A stretch of DNA of 64,000 bases from Callorhinus ursinus (Eukaryota > Chordata > Mammalia > Carnivora > Otariidae), in assembly GCF_003265705.1 (NCBI RefSeq), contig NW_020312902.1, positions 17,200,870-17,264,869 of the forward strand, written 5' to 3'. The notes under the pieces are model-generated. The model was not told the origin of the DNA, did not search any database, and saw only the letters and a list, made by a program, of their open reading frames with translations. The translations under genes and the position numbers were made by a program. This document shows, in pieces, positions 1-14,160 of the stretch. Numbering within the stretch: position 1 is the first letter of the stretch; every line of letters begins with the position of its first letter.

Positions 1-301
1 CCCCAAGACCGTCCGCACTGCCCCTCACACAGAGCAGCTTCCACAGGCTGGCTGCCCCAGGGGTCCATGCTGCCTTCTGTCCAGCTTGCCACGCCACCAA
101 TCTGCCCGGGGCGGGGGGAGGCACACTGCCCATGTGTCTGGGTTGGCCACACCACCAAAGGAGAAGAAGATGGGGGGCTGAGCAGGCAAGAGGGAAGGAG
201 AGTGAAGCTCCTGGAGTCACTCCTACCAAACACACCGTCTGCACCCTTCCATCCAGACTTTGCGGTTGGCCGGGGGCCTAGGGAGATCTGTGTGAGCCCG
301 T

Positions 302-303
<2 letters not shown>

Positions 304-366
<63 letters not shown>
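304..366. repeat. (GA)n microsatellite, about 31 units
   Basis: A pure alternating GA tract. Likely polymorphic in length. Confidence 0.98.
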
Positions 367-368
<2 letters not shown>

Positions 369-638
369 TATACATCCCTCCCTCTGTCACTGGCTTGCTT
401 GAGCTCCTGCCCGTACTTTCTGCTTCAGGAGCTGTTTGCCGGGCTCTGAGAGGCTGTTGGATGGAATCCAGCTCTCCCTAGGAGGAAAGCATAAACTTCA
501 TAAACTGCATTTACTTTAATGCAGGTTCCTGGGGCTGCTTTCCTCGGGCTTTTCTTCCCTCCTCTGTCTGCTCTGTCTTGATCACATTTTATCCCTGGCC
601 CTGTGTGCACCCAGACCTCGTGTGTGCGCACCTGCGTG

Positions 639-680
<42 letters not shown>

Positions 681-704
681 CGCGTGGACACACACGCACA
701 CTAC
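639..704. repeat. (TG)n array with inverted CA end
   Basis: A (TG)n run passes into gcgtgcgcgtg and then cacacacgcacac. The right part is therefore a near inverted repeat of the left and an alternating purine-pyrimidine tract. Confidence 0.95.
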
Positions 705-1840
705 AGCCAGTGCTTCTGAAAAAGATGAAGGCTCAGGCAGGAGGAGAATGGGCAAGGTGTACAAGCCTTGTTTAAAGGAGAATTCCTTGGCCTGGCCCTG
801 GAGGGGCCCCATGAGATGCCCGTGTACTGTCTCCAGTGGGACAGAGCACAGAGGGTGCTTTGAGACAGGGGGGCAGGCGGGTACTTCAGGGAGGGAGGGA
901 TACTGACATTTGGTGGGGACAGCCAAATTAGGAGCCACCTGGAGGCTGGGCCCGGACCTCCAAGGAAGGGAGGGAGAGAAGGCGAGGCCTTCGTGCAGGT
1001 TGAGGTTTGTGAGGCCTCACTTGTCTGGTGTTGTCAAGGTCAGCAGGTTCAGGTTCACCGAAGGGTCAGGATGGTTTGAATTACTGGCTCTGCTGCAACT
1101 CGGCTTGGAGGCTCGTGATCCGTCTCCCAGCCCCAGAGTCAGGCCCAGCCCTCCCCCCACCCTCCTTGCCTTTGCACCCCCACCCAGGGCAGAATGGGGA
1201 GGGTCCCGGAGAGCCCCGCTGGCCCCCGAGGCCCCAAGGAAGGCAGGCAGGGAAGCTCTGAGCTCAAGGCTCCTTTGTGGGCAGCCAGCAAGATCAGAGA
1301 GGCTGCTCAGACCCATTCCTCTGGCAGGCAGCAATCTGGCCTACCTGTCATCCAAATCCTTTTTCTGAAGTGTCCCCCATGCCCCTGCCCTTCCCAGCTG
1401 CCCCTTGGCCAGAGGAGGAGGCAGCGCCAGGAGAGGGGAGCCCAGAAGCAGCAGGGCCTGGCTCCTCCCTCCTGCATCCATAGCCTGCACTTGGGGGAGA
1501 AGGGCAGAGCTGAGGCAGCGGATTTCTCGCTTGGTGCCCTTGCGGGTAGAGGAAGGAGAACGATGCCTACCTGCAGGGCTAGAAGGGGGTCGCCATGTGG
1601 AAGACTAGGAGGTGAAGACAAATTCTGACAAGATGGGTGTGCATGCCCGTGCACAGGAGTGCACGGACGCAGGGGGCGCGGGGAGAACTTGGGGCCTTTG
1701 CTGGGAAAGTTGGGATACTGTGCTGCACCCACCCTAGTTTCCAGTGGTGGAGGGACACAGGCAGCCCCTCCGCGGCAGACCTGTACATTCTCTCCTGGGG
1801 GCAGGGGGGCAACCTGTCTATTCTGGCACCTTATGAAGAA

Positions 1841-2046
1841 GGGGCGCCTGGGTGGCTCAGTTGGTTGAGCGACTGCCTTCGGCTCAGGTCATGATCCTGG
1901 AGTCCCGGGATCGAGTCCCGCATCGGGCTCCCTGCTGTCAGCTGGGGAGTCTGCTTCTCCCTCTGACCCTCCCCCCCTCTCATGCTCCCTCTCTCTCTAT
2001 CTCATTCTCTCTCTCAGATAAATAAATAAAATCTTTTAAAAAAAAA
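1841..2046 (+). mobile_element. Can-SINE (tRNA-Lys-derived carnivore SINE)
   Basis: The tRNA-related head begins ggggcgcctgggtggctcag and contains an A-box-like tggctcagttgg and a B-box-like ggatcgagtccc. A CT-rich stretch follows, then an aaataaataaaatctttt tail. It is nearly full length and close to consensus, so relatively young. I see no clear target-site duplication. Lineage-restricted to Carnivora; the sequence fits arctoids better than dog SINEC_Cf. Confidence 0.93.
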
Positions 2047-3529
2047 GTCTCTTTTGTGCTAAATCTCAACATAATTCCTCAAACAACCAAATACAACTCT
2101 TTCTCCACAACAGCATGAACTGGCTGGGAAACCACTGGTTAGTGATCTGGCTGCCAGTCTCTGGTGTAAACACAGGGATTTATGTCAAATTCATGCACCT
2201 ATGTCAACTACACAGGCTAAACCCTGGTACTTCCCCACAGAAAAAAGTAAGCCCACGTGTGCACAGATGCCAAATAAAATATCGACATAACCTACCCCCA
2301 CCTTTGTATAACGATATGGTCAGTGTTCAACAGGCTCATGGCCAACAGTACCCAGAAAATGTGGCTAAAATACGTGATCCATCTAAGATAGAGAATCTCC
2401 CCCCTCTGGTTCGAACGGTCTAATTTCCCAGGTTACTGGGAAGATATAATCCTAACAATGAATGTGTGTTCATAAGTGGATTTTTTTTTTTTTTTTTTTG
2501 GTATCTTAGTGAGTGCTGACCTTTAAACCTTAACTCTTTCTTGGACTGGAGTAGACATTAGCCAGGTTTTGATGATTTGTTGGAAAATGAACATAAGTTG
2601 AGCTTTGTTGATACAGTTAAACTCAGGCACTTGTCCAGACAGATGACTACCTTCATGTAGATTTGGTTTCTGGACTTTCATAAAACCTGCCTCATGTGAC
2701 CTGGGCTGGGTGGTATCGGGCATGTGAAATCATATCATTCCAGCCATAATCCACAGGGTACCTCTCCTTAAAGAACCTCGAACTCTGTTCAGCTTCCCTC
2801 TGCCAATACAATGTTTTCTTACGGTGCCTGGCCAGGGCCTGGAGGACAGCGAAAGCCAAAAGAGGTTCTGTGATTTCCTGCCCACGATGGAAGCTCACGC
2901 CAGGGTTCTAAGAGCACACCACCCTGGGCTCCACACTTCTGGGGTGGTAGGGGGTGGTATTCTTTGAGAAGGGAAGCACCGGCTGGGGACGTAGGTGGGG
3001 AAGGAGGAGGTGGTACACAGACATAACTGTGCCCATGCTCCGGGTTTCGGTTAAGGAATCTGCAACATGGTGCAGCCTCGAGGTGTCTTCTGGACACTCC
3101 TCGGCTCCCCTCCCAGCTCCTTTGGGCTGAATAATCCTGTCCCATTAACATGGTGTATACTCCGCCAAACTTCCGGAAGCTCTTCCCATGCAAGCCGCCC
3201 TCTGCATCTGGACCAAAAGGCCACAGACAACGGCGCTGTGGGCCCGAGGGAGTCAGGCTCTGGCTCCTGCCTCTGCCTCTCAAGCCCTCCACCCGTGCCA
3301 GCCTCCCAAGGAGCGCTCACCTGCGGCCTTTCCCCTTCCCCCATCAGCCTCCTCCAGGACCACTGGCACGCCCGAAGTCCCAGGGCCTGGCTGCGGCGGA
3401 GGGATTGGGGGCAGCCTCTCTTCTTGGGGGGGTGTCCTCCTTGTCTGCCTTTTCTGACACCAACACTCCTCCCGCTGCCCCTCCAGGAAGAGAGTGGGGA
3501 AGAGAGGCCAGTGACCAGGGCACGCCTGG

Positions 3530-3860
3530 TTTACATTAATGAGATACACCGGGTGTAATCCGGCCACGGAGGCAGCCTACAAAAGGAGGCGATCGCGGGC
3601 GGCCAGGAGCAGGGCTGCTCAGGTAATTGGTTTATCTATCTGGAAGCAGGGGGAGCAATCTCAGCACAGACAGACTAGCAGTAAAGTCTCTTCCTTAAGG
3701 CTATTTCCTTTGTCTTTTCAATTGCTTGCACATCCATGTGAGAGAGGGAGAGAGTGTTAAAGAGAGAGGGAGAGGGAGAAATGTTAATTTGTGAATTAAT
3801 GGCTTTTCTCAGCGGAATTGTAAATTCAAATGTCACCTCACACGGTGACACCACGGCTGG
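3530..3860. promoter_or_regulatory. Enhancer-like AT-rich block in intron 6
   Basis: Unique sequence between GC-rich flanks, containing tttacattaatgagat, ggtaattggtttatctatct, gttaatttgtgaattaatgg and gtaaattcaaatgtcacc. Dense TAAT and TTATC-type sites suggest a conserved element. Conservation was not tested. Confidence 0.35.
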
Positions 3861-4179
3861 TCTGCTGAAGAAGCAATGATAAGATCCCCCACCTCCCTCG
3901 GTGCCCCTCCCTCCCCAAAGATAGCTGTGGAGTGGAACATGCTACTTTTAATTTGCAATAACAACACAACAGAGGTATGCAGTAATGACTGCCTTCCTCC
4001 ACCCTCCTCCTGGCTTCCTTCCCCCCAGTCCAGTTGGCTCCCCATTTCCTCCCTCCCCACCCCTTTGCTCTTCTGAAACAACACCTCACCTCACCCCGGC
4101 TGCCCCCCAGCCCAGCCAGGGCCCTATCACATGGGGGGGGGTGTGCCTTCGAAATTGACGATGCTGCAACCCTCTCTTC

Positions 4180-4510
4180 TCCTTCAATAATCAGGGAATT
4201 AATGACCCTGAAGTTAAAGTGAGGCTGATACCGAGGCCCTGCCCAGCGTTGGGAAAAAGCCTTCATTGTTTTCAAGCAGGAGGCGGGCAGCAGTGAGGGA
4301 GATTCATGGATGGAGATTGAATATGCAATTTTCTTTCACCTTGCCAAGAGCTGCCCCTGGGCTGTGCCTGGCCTAAATTTTTCCTTTTACCATCTCTGCC
4401 TTATCCGGCCCTCCCACCTCCCTTCCATTCTTTCCAGAAAATTACCTTCAAAATTGATTTCCACTTTTACAAACAAATATAATGGGAACACAGGAAAAAA
4501 CTTGGGCCGT
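4180..4510. promoter_or_regulatory. Enhancer-like AT-rich block close to exon 6
   Basis: Contains caataatcagggaattaatg, gaagttaaagtgagg, gattgaatatgcaattttc and tcaaaattgatttcc. Unique, AT-rich and homeobox-site dense, about 350 to 750 bases upstream of the exon 6 donor in genomic terms on its left side. Function inferred only. Confidence 0.3.
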
Positions 4511-4854
4511 GATGAATTAGGGCTGTCAGGTGCTTCCAGGTCTCCTTTGCTTTTGTTTTACTACCCGATCTGTTCTTTGTTTTTCCAAGGGCTGGAAAAA
4601 GTGCCCCCCATCCACTGAGTGCCTGACCCTCCAGGCCACTGGGGCCTCAGCCCCCAAACCCGGCAGTGGCCCGTGGCAGAAGTGATCCAGGACCTGAGAC
4701 TCTGTTAGCCTCTTGGTTTCCCAGTGGGAGCCTGACCCAACTCCTCATTTCCGCTCCCTGGCTCTTAGGAGCCCACTCTCCGAATTGTCTATAACCGCCA
4801 CCGCCCCAGCTCTTTCCCCTGACCCCCACACCATATTCCCTCTGGCCCCCATAC

Positions 4855-4923
4855 CTCTTAAAGTCCAGACCAGATGCAAACCTCCACCTCCTCTAATGTG
4901 GGCAGGATCAGTGTATACCTCGA
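4855..4923 (-). CDS. PAX2: PAX2 alternatively spliced exon 6 (residues 206-228)
   Basis: These 69 bases encode a 23-residue insert that begins VEVYTDPAHIRGGGG and ends LVWTLR. It is the known cassette exon included in some PAX2 isoforms between the octapeptide region and the partial homeodomain. The acceptor has a good pyrimidine tract and TTGCTCTAG ending at 4924; the donor GTATGG starts at 4854. Entry and exit phases are identical and the length is a multiple of three, so inclusion or skipping keeps the frame. It is the last PAX2 exon I can find. I searched the remaining 4.8 kb by eye for the homeodomain exon (LRADTFTQQQLEAL and similar) and did not see it, so that exon lies off the left edge. 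Confidence 0.95.
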
Positions 4924-5929
4924 CTAGAGCAAATGAGAGACAGACAGGCACTGAGAGATCCCGAAAGACAGGCAGGTAGAAGACTGGGGACAAGACCCTG
5001 AGATTGGGAGACCAGGCTCCTCCTCAAAGGGCTTCGAGGTTTCTGAGCCACAACTCCCACACAGCCTTAGGATGTAAGGGCTCCCAGCCTCAGTCTCCCC
5101 AGCCTTGGGCCCCAGGCAAACCTGGAGGCAGGCTCAGGACAGCCCATGTATTTGCCTACAGAATGCAAGGTGATGCCTACAGGGCCCTTTGGGCAAAACT
5201 CTATATGCACACCCGTGTCTCAGGACCATGGACCCTTAACATCCTCAGGCCTGGCCTAGAGCTCTCCCCGCTCACTAGTACTGGTGGACATGCATCTGCT
5301 CACATCTGGTCGTCTATTCAAGTATATACACTACCCAGAAGACTGCCTGCCTGCCCAGTACATGGCATTCCATGCCCCTTTTCACCCAAAGATTTCAGAA
5401 TGGTAGAAAACACACATACCTACATTTGCTTAAACCACATAAAAAATTACATGGTGTCCATAAAACAACAAACACACATTTCCCTAGATAAATAAATAAA
5501 CTTACATGTGAGAGCAGAAATGCACAGCAATGGATAGAGGGAGGGATGCCTCCAGGTTAGCAAAGAAGGGGGTCCTAGATTTAATTACATACATCTAAAA
5601 TGCCTTTGGATGCTAAGAGATGACATGTGGCCCACCCAGATAACCACAGAGCAAATGACCACACAGAGATGGACAAAGGTCCTCCCAATCACACATGGGG
5701 GGCTGACATCTCTCCCCCACTCCCTGGTCCCATCCTGGTGAGCTTGTCCCAGCATCAGCTTCCCGCACCAAGATTAGGGAGCCTGGGCCCAAATAAGTTT
5801 CCTTCTGACATGACTTCACTTCCCCTCAAAACATAAACCTGCCGATTAGGTCCTCCCCCGCAGAGCCATGACGACGACCTGTCTTCCAAGAGGGAGTTGG
5901 CTCAAGGTTATATGCTTTTGTGTAGCCCT

Positions 5930-6055
5930 CTCTACAGTCCCCCTGAAGTGAGTGCTGATGCCACCTCCATTTTACAGAGAAGACTGAGCTGATGAAGGGT
6001 AAGCGATTTGCCGGAGCCACCAGGATTCAAACCTGGGTGTGCCTCACTCCAGGGC
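5930..6055 (-). repeat. MIR fragment
   Basis: Matches the reverse complement of MIR: a tccattttacagagaag motif, then gcgatttgcc and caggattcaaacctggg. Diverged. Confidence 0.7.
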
Positions 6056-8179
6056 CCACACCCTTCCCCACTGAGCCACACTGCCCGTCCACGCCGCTCC
6101 AGGGACTGCCTGCTGGCCTCCACCCGGCCTCCTCCTCCTTCTTCTTGCTGGGTGGGGGTCCTGCAGCCTCCCTTTGCCCAAAGCCAGGGCTCCTGGACCG
6201 GGTGGGCGCTGCTCATTGCCACAGCCGGATCCCCTCATTTGCTCCATGTCCAACCTGAGCAACACACTCGGGGACTTCGAGGAGGGAAACTAACTCAGGA
6301 AATAAGCCTCTTTTTCCGGTTACGGCTTCATCCGAAGCAGAAGGGAGCTATTAAAGGCAGCGACAGGACTGAGCCGTTTCCCTGCAACCTGCCCTGTCTG
6401 CAAATGCACCACTGCACGGGTTTGGCACCTCTCAACTGCACAATTCATTGTGCACCTAATTAATGGAATGCAAAATCACGGCCCCCTGCAATCCCACACA
6501 TCAAAGGATGATACCAACACACCTCCCCTCACACAGATCAACAGACTCATACCATATGACTTCATTTGGATTTTTGGACAAGTTATGTAATTGCTCTGTG
6601 CTTCAACAACACGCATGGACAGCAATGCTTTGGGCTACGGCCGAAAACAACTGGGTGAAGGCAAAGGACTCTGGTTTTCCAGCCTGAAAAAATACAACAG
6701 TCTCTATCTTCCAGCCACATAAACCAGGGTACGCAGTGTTCAGGGCAGCAGTGGCCCTTCAAGGGACCCTAACATACTCAACCAAAATTGTACCCAAAAA
6801 GAGGTAAGGATCTTAGCAGGGTACTAACTGGGGAGGTTAGTCCCATCTCAGACTGATGGACAGCCTGTCTTCTGGATGCTTCATGACATAGCTTCCTCAT
6901 CTAACCCTGGTCCCTGTCTCATTCTGGGAGCTTCTGGACTCGGGTAGGTGGGGAGTGTCGAAGCGTCTTGACTAGCACATTTCTCAAAGGAAAGTCCGGG
7001 GATTTTTCCATACTTCCGATGGCCAGGGCGTGAGAAGGCGTCTCAGGCAGGCTCACAGTCACTGTCAGTTCCCTTTTTCCCCAGAGTCACAGCTGATCGG
7101 CCCTTTACTAATATCCCCACAGATATGATTGCTGCAGATACTAATAACGCTGTCCATATTCCGAGTGCCAATGCCAATAATGCTCTGGGTATTATCACTG
7201 TGAACGCCAATAGCTACTGCTGAGATCGTCTCCAATAATGGCAGCACACGCTGCAGTGATTGTCCTCGCTAATGCCCACCACCGTGACATTGTTAGAGCT
7301 GAAGAATAGGCCGAACTGTACCCAGAGGCAGGAGCGGGAGCGGCTTCCTTGAGGACTGAGAGGCTCACGGCTTGCCCTCGGGGCATGGCACTTCTAGAGA
7401 GATGCCACTGTGCATGGGGCCAAAGGGGGGCCAGCCTGGCAGGGGCAGCGGGGGTCCTCCTGGAGGGAGATGTGCCCCTCTGCCCCTGGAGGTCTAGTCC
7501 CTTGACATGTATCCCCGTTCCCATCCCAACACCCCTCAGCGCCCCAAGTCACTCGTAGCCTGCGGTGCTGGCCCAATATCTGAAGGACACACCTGGGTGT
7601 GTGGAGCCCATGCCTGAGGCTTTCTCCTGCAACGGCCTGCCAGGTGCTGTGCTAGCTTGGCCTGACTGCAGACTTGGGCTACATCATCTTGACACATAAT
7701 TATCTCTCCTATTCTTAATCATCTGAGCTGCTCCCTAATGCAAACTGGGCCTGGCTGCTTGGAGGCACCCAGGATGGGGGAGGGGAGCAGGGCTGTGAAT
7801 GGTCTGCCTTTGCTCTCTCTTTTCCTCTCCCTTCCACCTGGATCAGACAGGTCAAGTGTGGGTGGCGGCCCTGGGGTGGGATGGGGCAGGTCAGGGAGAA
7901 CTGGCTTCCCTCACAGGTGCTGGCCTCCACCAGGGAGAGGGCAGCTCCACCTGGTCTGCGGTTTGTCAGGGAAAGCAGAAGTCAAGGCAAGAGAACCATC
8001 CCCCCCCAAAAGAAGTAGGGCCTCGGATCCTCCTTGTCCCCTGGCTAGGCCCAGGAGGTAAGTGCTAAGCAGTAAGAGGAAGCTGAGAGCCCCCATGACC
8101 CCTCACCTAGAAGATGCCAATTGCTTCCTGAGATGTCTCCCCGCTGCCATCACGGTCAGCCTGCTGGAGGATGGTCTTC

Positions 8180-8720
8180 CCAAACCCAGCCCTGCTCTTC
8201 TCCCTTCCCGCTCAGACACTTTCAGTGGCTACTCATGCCTGCAGAAAAAAGTCCAGACTCCTTATGTGCTCCGGTCTTGGCCTGATCTCCTGCGGCCCTA
8301 ACCCATGTACTTCGCCTTCCCTCCCGGCCCTTCCCTCTTGCCCCTTCAGCCCTGCCGGAGCACGCCTGCATCTTCCCCACCGCAGCACCCTCTGGCCACA
8401 AGGCTCAGTCTACCAGACAGAATTTCACACTGCCATTGTCCTTGAACATGCCCCTGGTCCATCCTCCAGTCCCCTCCTCAAAATGCAGCCCTTCCTGCCA
8501 GGTTACTCCCTCCTGACTCTGAGTTCCCGTGGCCTGCAGCCCAGACCTCCATCACAACGCAGCTATCTGATGGGCCTTTCTGCTCTCTGGGCTCACATGA
8601 TTTACACGCCCCACTAGACTGTAAGCTCCTTAAGGACAAGAATCATATCTTGTTCTGCTTTGGGGTCTTCAAGCCTTTCTTGCAGCTGATGCACAGGAAA
8701 GGTTCACTGAATTCAATTGA
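8180..8720 (+). repeat. L2 LINE 3' end
   Basis: Ends in the typical L2 3' block, with actgtaagctccttaaggac and a trailing gttcactgaattcaattga. Upstream protein-like debris (gtccagactcctta, ccatgtactt, cagccc) fits the L2 3' UTR and ORF2 end. Confidence 0.75.
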
Positions 8721-10088
8721 CTTGAAACAATGAATGTGATCAATTGCAGGGAGGAGAGCACTCTGTTCCGGGCCGGCTGGGCCCGACCCTGGGTGGCCAC
8801 AGCCTCCTGCCAGTGCCTCCCTACCCCTGGCCTCCTCTTATGGCCCACAGTAGTCCAGGAAACAGGGCATGCTTGGCCCCAACCGCAGACCAATAGGAGA
8901 GAGTACATGGCAGGGGCGGGGGGGTGTGTGTCCTGTGGCCTCCCCCTGCCCTGCCTGCCGGACATCTCACACTCTAAAAAAGGCAGGGGCTGGTGGTGAA
9001 GGGGAAACTCTTGGGGCCCGAGGAAGAATCTTCCAAACCACTCAGGGTGCCAGGGCGCCTGGCTAAGGGGAGTGTGGGAAGGCCCCAGGGAGAACTGGGA
9101 CCCAGCGCCTTTCCCGAAGCCTCCCCCTGCCCATCAGGGGCTGCCGCCAAAACCACCACAATGAAATTTAGTGAGTGGCAAAGGCCGTGGCAGCCAAATG
9201 GGTTTGGATATTTTGGAAGAAGGAGAAATAGAGCCAGACAAGCTGTTTCCCTGTGAAACGAGGCTATTAGGGCTTCTGGAAGGAGGCCAGCACCAGGTCA
9301 TCACTGTCTTGCCAGACCTAGGCCTCTCCCATGCTCGGTCCCTTCCGCTGGAGGCCAGGGCTTTCACACTCTCTTTGCCCTCAGCCTGGGCCCAGGGAAT
9401 CTCACTTCTGTCCCTTTTCTCTGTTCCTTACCCTCTAATGCTGCCCCAATCAAGGGCTTGTCTATGCTTGGGATGGCCATGTGATTTATTGTCCAAACAG
9501 GACATTTTTGAGAGAAAAAAGAGATGCTGACTGGCCAAGATGCAGAGACAAAAGGCATAAATTGGGACTGTCCAGGCTAATGGGATTATGCGGTCCCCTT
9601 TAGGCTCATCTCTAGAGGAGTCTCTCTATTTTGTGGGAGATACCTTTAAAATCATACACCCCCCCCAGACCAGAAGGTTACTGCTTCCCTGGCAGGGACC
9701 ATGAAACTGGGACAGGAAGCAGGCTCCAGACACTGGTGTCTCCGTTGGTCTGGGCCTGCCGGCCCTGCGCCCTGAGCCCTTCCCTCATCAGAAGAGAACC
9801 AGATGGTCACCAAGAGACCCCCCATGTCTCAACATTTATAAAACGCCTTCTCCCAAGCTCATGGCCACCACTCCCTCTTCGTGTCCTTTCTCTTCTCTTC
9901 CTCCTCTTCATTTCTCCCTCCCCTGAACTCCCTGCCTAACAGCCGGGCTGCACCTTGAGGCACGATAGGGAATGCAGGGGAAGGGCCAGGGAGGAGCCTG
10001 AGTGGCGTCTCCTCCCAGAGGGAAGAGAACAGAGGGCCCACGTCCAGCTCCCTGAGTGGTTTCAATGGGGGGCAGAATCCATGTGTCA

Positions 10089-12287
<2,199 letters not shown>

Positions 12288-13559
12288 TCACAAGAGCATC
12301 ACACGTCACACACCTGCTCCTGCCTGCACCAGCTCCAGCCCAGCCCTGCAGAGGGGCTCTCCCAAGCTCCCCAGCTCCTTCCTCATCCATCTGCTCCCTG
12401 TGCCCCTGCCCTCACTGACCGCCGCCAGGCATGAGCTTTCCCTCCCGGTGGCTCCGCGGATCCAGCCCAGTGTGGCTGGGCAGAGGCGGTGTCTATTCTC
12501 TCCTGCGGTGCGCACCACCCGAGCGGCGGCTTGGTTTTTGGCGGCAAGGACTGGGGCAGCAGGCTGAGTGCAGCACAGCATTCTTCCCCTTTCTGCGGGT
12601 GGGGCTGCCCTGGCGGCTTGTTGCCCACCCTTCCCTCCTCAACCACACCATATCTCCTCCTGGCAACAGGACTCCCTGGGTCTGGAGATCATTTTGGAGC
12701 TGGCTCTCCTACTGGGACTGTATCACAGTCCTCTAGAGCTGGGGGACAGGGTGAGATTTCCCTGTGTCTTGAGCTAAAAAGAAATAGCCAGGAAAGGGCT
12801 GGGTCACAGGTGGCGCTTTTTGTCCCCGGGATTTCAGCACATCACACGGTCCCTTTGCCAGATGCCAGGTCCTGAACAACTTCTTCCTGAGCCCACTCAC
12901 TGCCCCGTCCCTGCCCAGCTCACTGGCCCAATGATCTGCTTTTCTGGGGTCTTACTCAGATCATAGCTTCTTTACCAGCCTAGTTGAAAAGCCTGGCACC
13001 CACCCTGCGCACTCCGGGGCGAGGGGCGGGATCAAACATCCCAGGGCTGGGGTTGAGCCTGCTTGTCAGTGATCTGAGGAGCCCACGGCTCGGTGAGGCA
13101 GAAGACCAACGCTGGGGCCAAGACCAAGGAATGCTCCCCTCCGCCCATTAGTCAGAATAGGTACCCTTGGAAGCAACTTCTCCCGTGGCATTGCCCCTCC
13201 CTACACAGCGGCGTGTGGGCCAAGTTCACCCAAACCAGCCAGGTGAGTCAGAAGCCATGAGCGGACTCCACTCCGGTTTAAGTGAGCACTCACAGGCAAT
13301 AGAGATAAGGCGCCTGCCTCACCGTGCTGGACACGAAGCTGGATAGAGGGAAGACACACACCCAAAGAAAGCTAAGGAGTCCCGAGGGGCTTGGCAGTAA
13401 ACGCTAGAAGGAGGCAGAGGAGGAATCCAGCCCCTTGCAGGTGGCGGACTGGGAAAGAAGTCCCTGAGGAGGTGGATCTTCACACAGACCTTCAAAGGAG
13501 GGCAGGGCTGAACAGATGAAGGGACCCCAGGCATGGAGGAGAGTGGAAAGGGCAGCAGG

Positions 13560-13740
13560 CAGTTAGGCAGGGGCCCTGAGTCCTGCTTCTGACTCTGTCT
13601 CTCATTGGCCACAATAGCTTTGGGCTCATCATTCTACCTCTCGGGGCCTCTGTTTCTTCAGCTGTAAAGTAAAAAGGTGGGACTACAGGATCTCGAAGGT
13701 CTCCTTCCCAGTGAAAAATACTACGGTTCTCAGATGAACA
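13560..13740 (+). repeat. MIR fragment
   Basis: Shows the MIR core and 3' parts, with ctctgtttcttcagctgtaa and gggactacaggatctcgaagg. Diverged. Confidence 0.6.
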
Positions 13741-13929
13741 AAGCAGCCGTGGCGGGGTGGGGGTGGGGGCATTATAAGCAGGTGCTGGAGGGAAATAGAA
13801 GAAAAGCATGGAGGCCGAGTGAGTCTTAGCGGTTAAAGCCCAAACCGGTCAGCCAGGAACAGTGGAGGTACATAAAGGAGAAAGGGGAAATAAGGCTGAA
13901 ACTTGGAAGTGACGATGATAAAGAGTGAT

Positions 13930-14160
13930 TTTTCCCTTTGTCGATCATCTAGTAGGTGCCAGTATCACGTGCAATTTATATTACTTATACATACTACTGT
14001 TCCTTCTCCCAACAACCTCCAGAGTAGATACTATTATCCTCATTTTGCAGGTTGAAAACCAAAGTTGACAGAAGTGAAGCGGCTTAGTCAAGACCACACA
14101 CTGTTGGTGAGGGCAGAAGCAGAACTCAGTCTCTAAAATGGGTACTTTTCATGACTTTGT
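13930..14160 (-). repeat. MIR
   Basis: Reverse-orientation MIR: ctagtaggtgccag, then tactattatcctcattttgc, then gtcaagaccacaca and gcagaactcag. Confidence 0.75.

Larger units (their letters stand above)
1..4854 (-). other. PAX2 intron 6, partial (runs off the left edge)
   Basis: Non-coding. From left to right it holds a (GA)n array, a (TG)n array, GC-rich unique sequence with a run of chance open frames (900-1800), a Can-SINE (1841-2046), a poly-T run at 2480-2500, and two AT-rich, homeobox-site-rich blocks (about 3530-3860 and 4180-4500). I saw no further exon. Confidence 0.85.

Noticed and set aside
1..4700. Search for the PAX2 homeodomain and transactivation exons
   Set aside because: No segment on the minus strand encodes the TFTQQQLEAL or FQASEHIKSE-type motifs. 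They lie outside the window.
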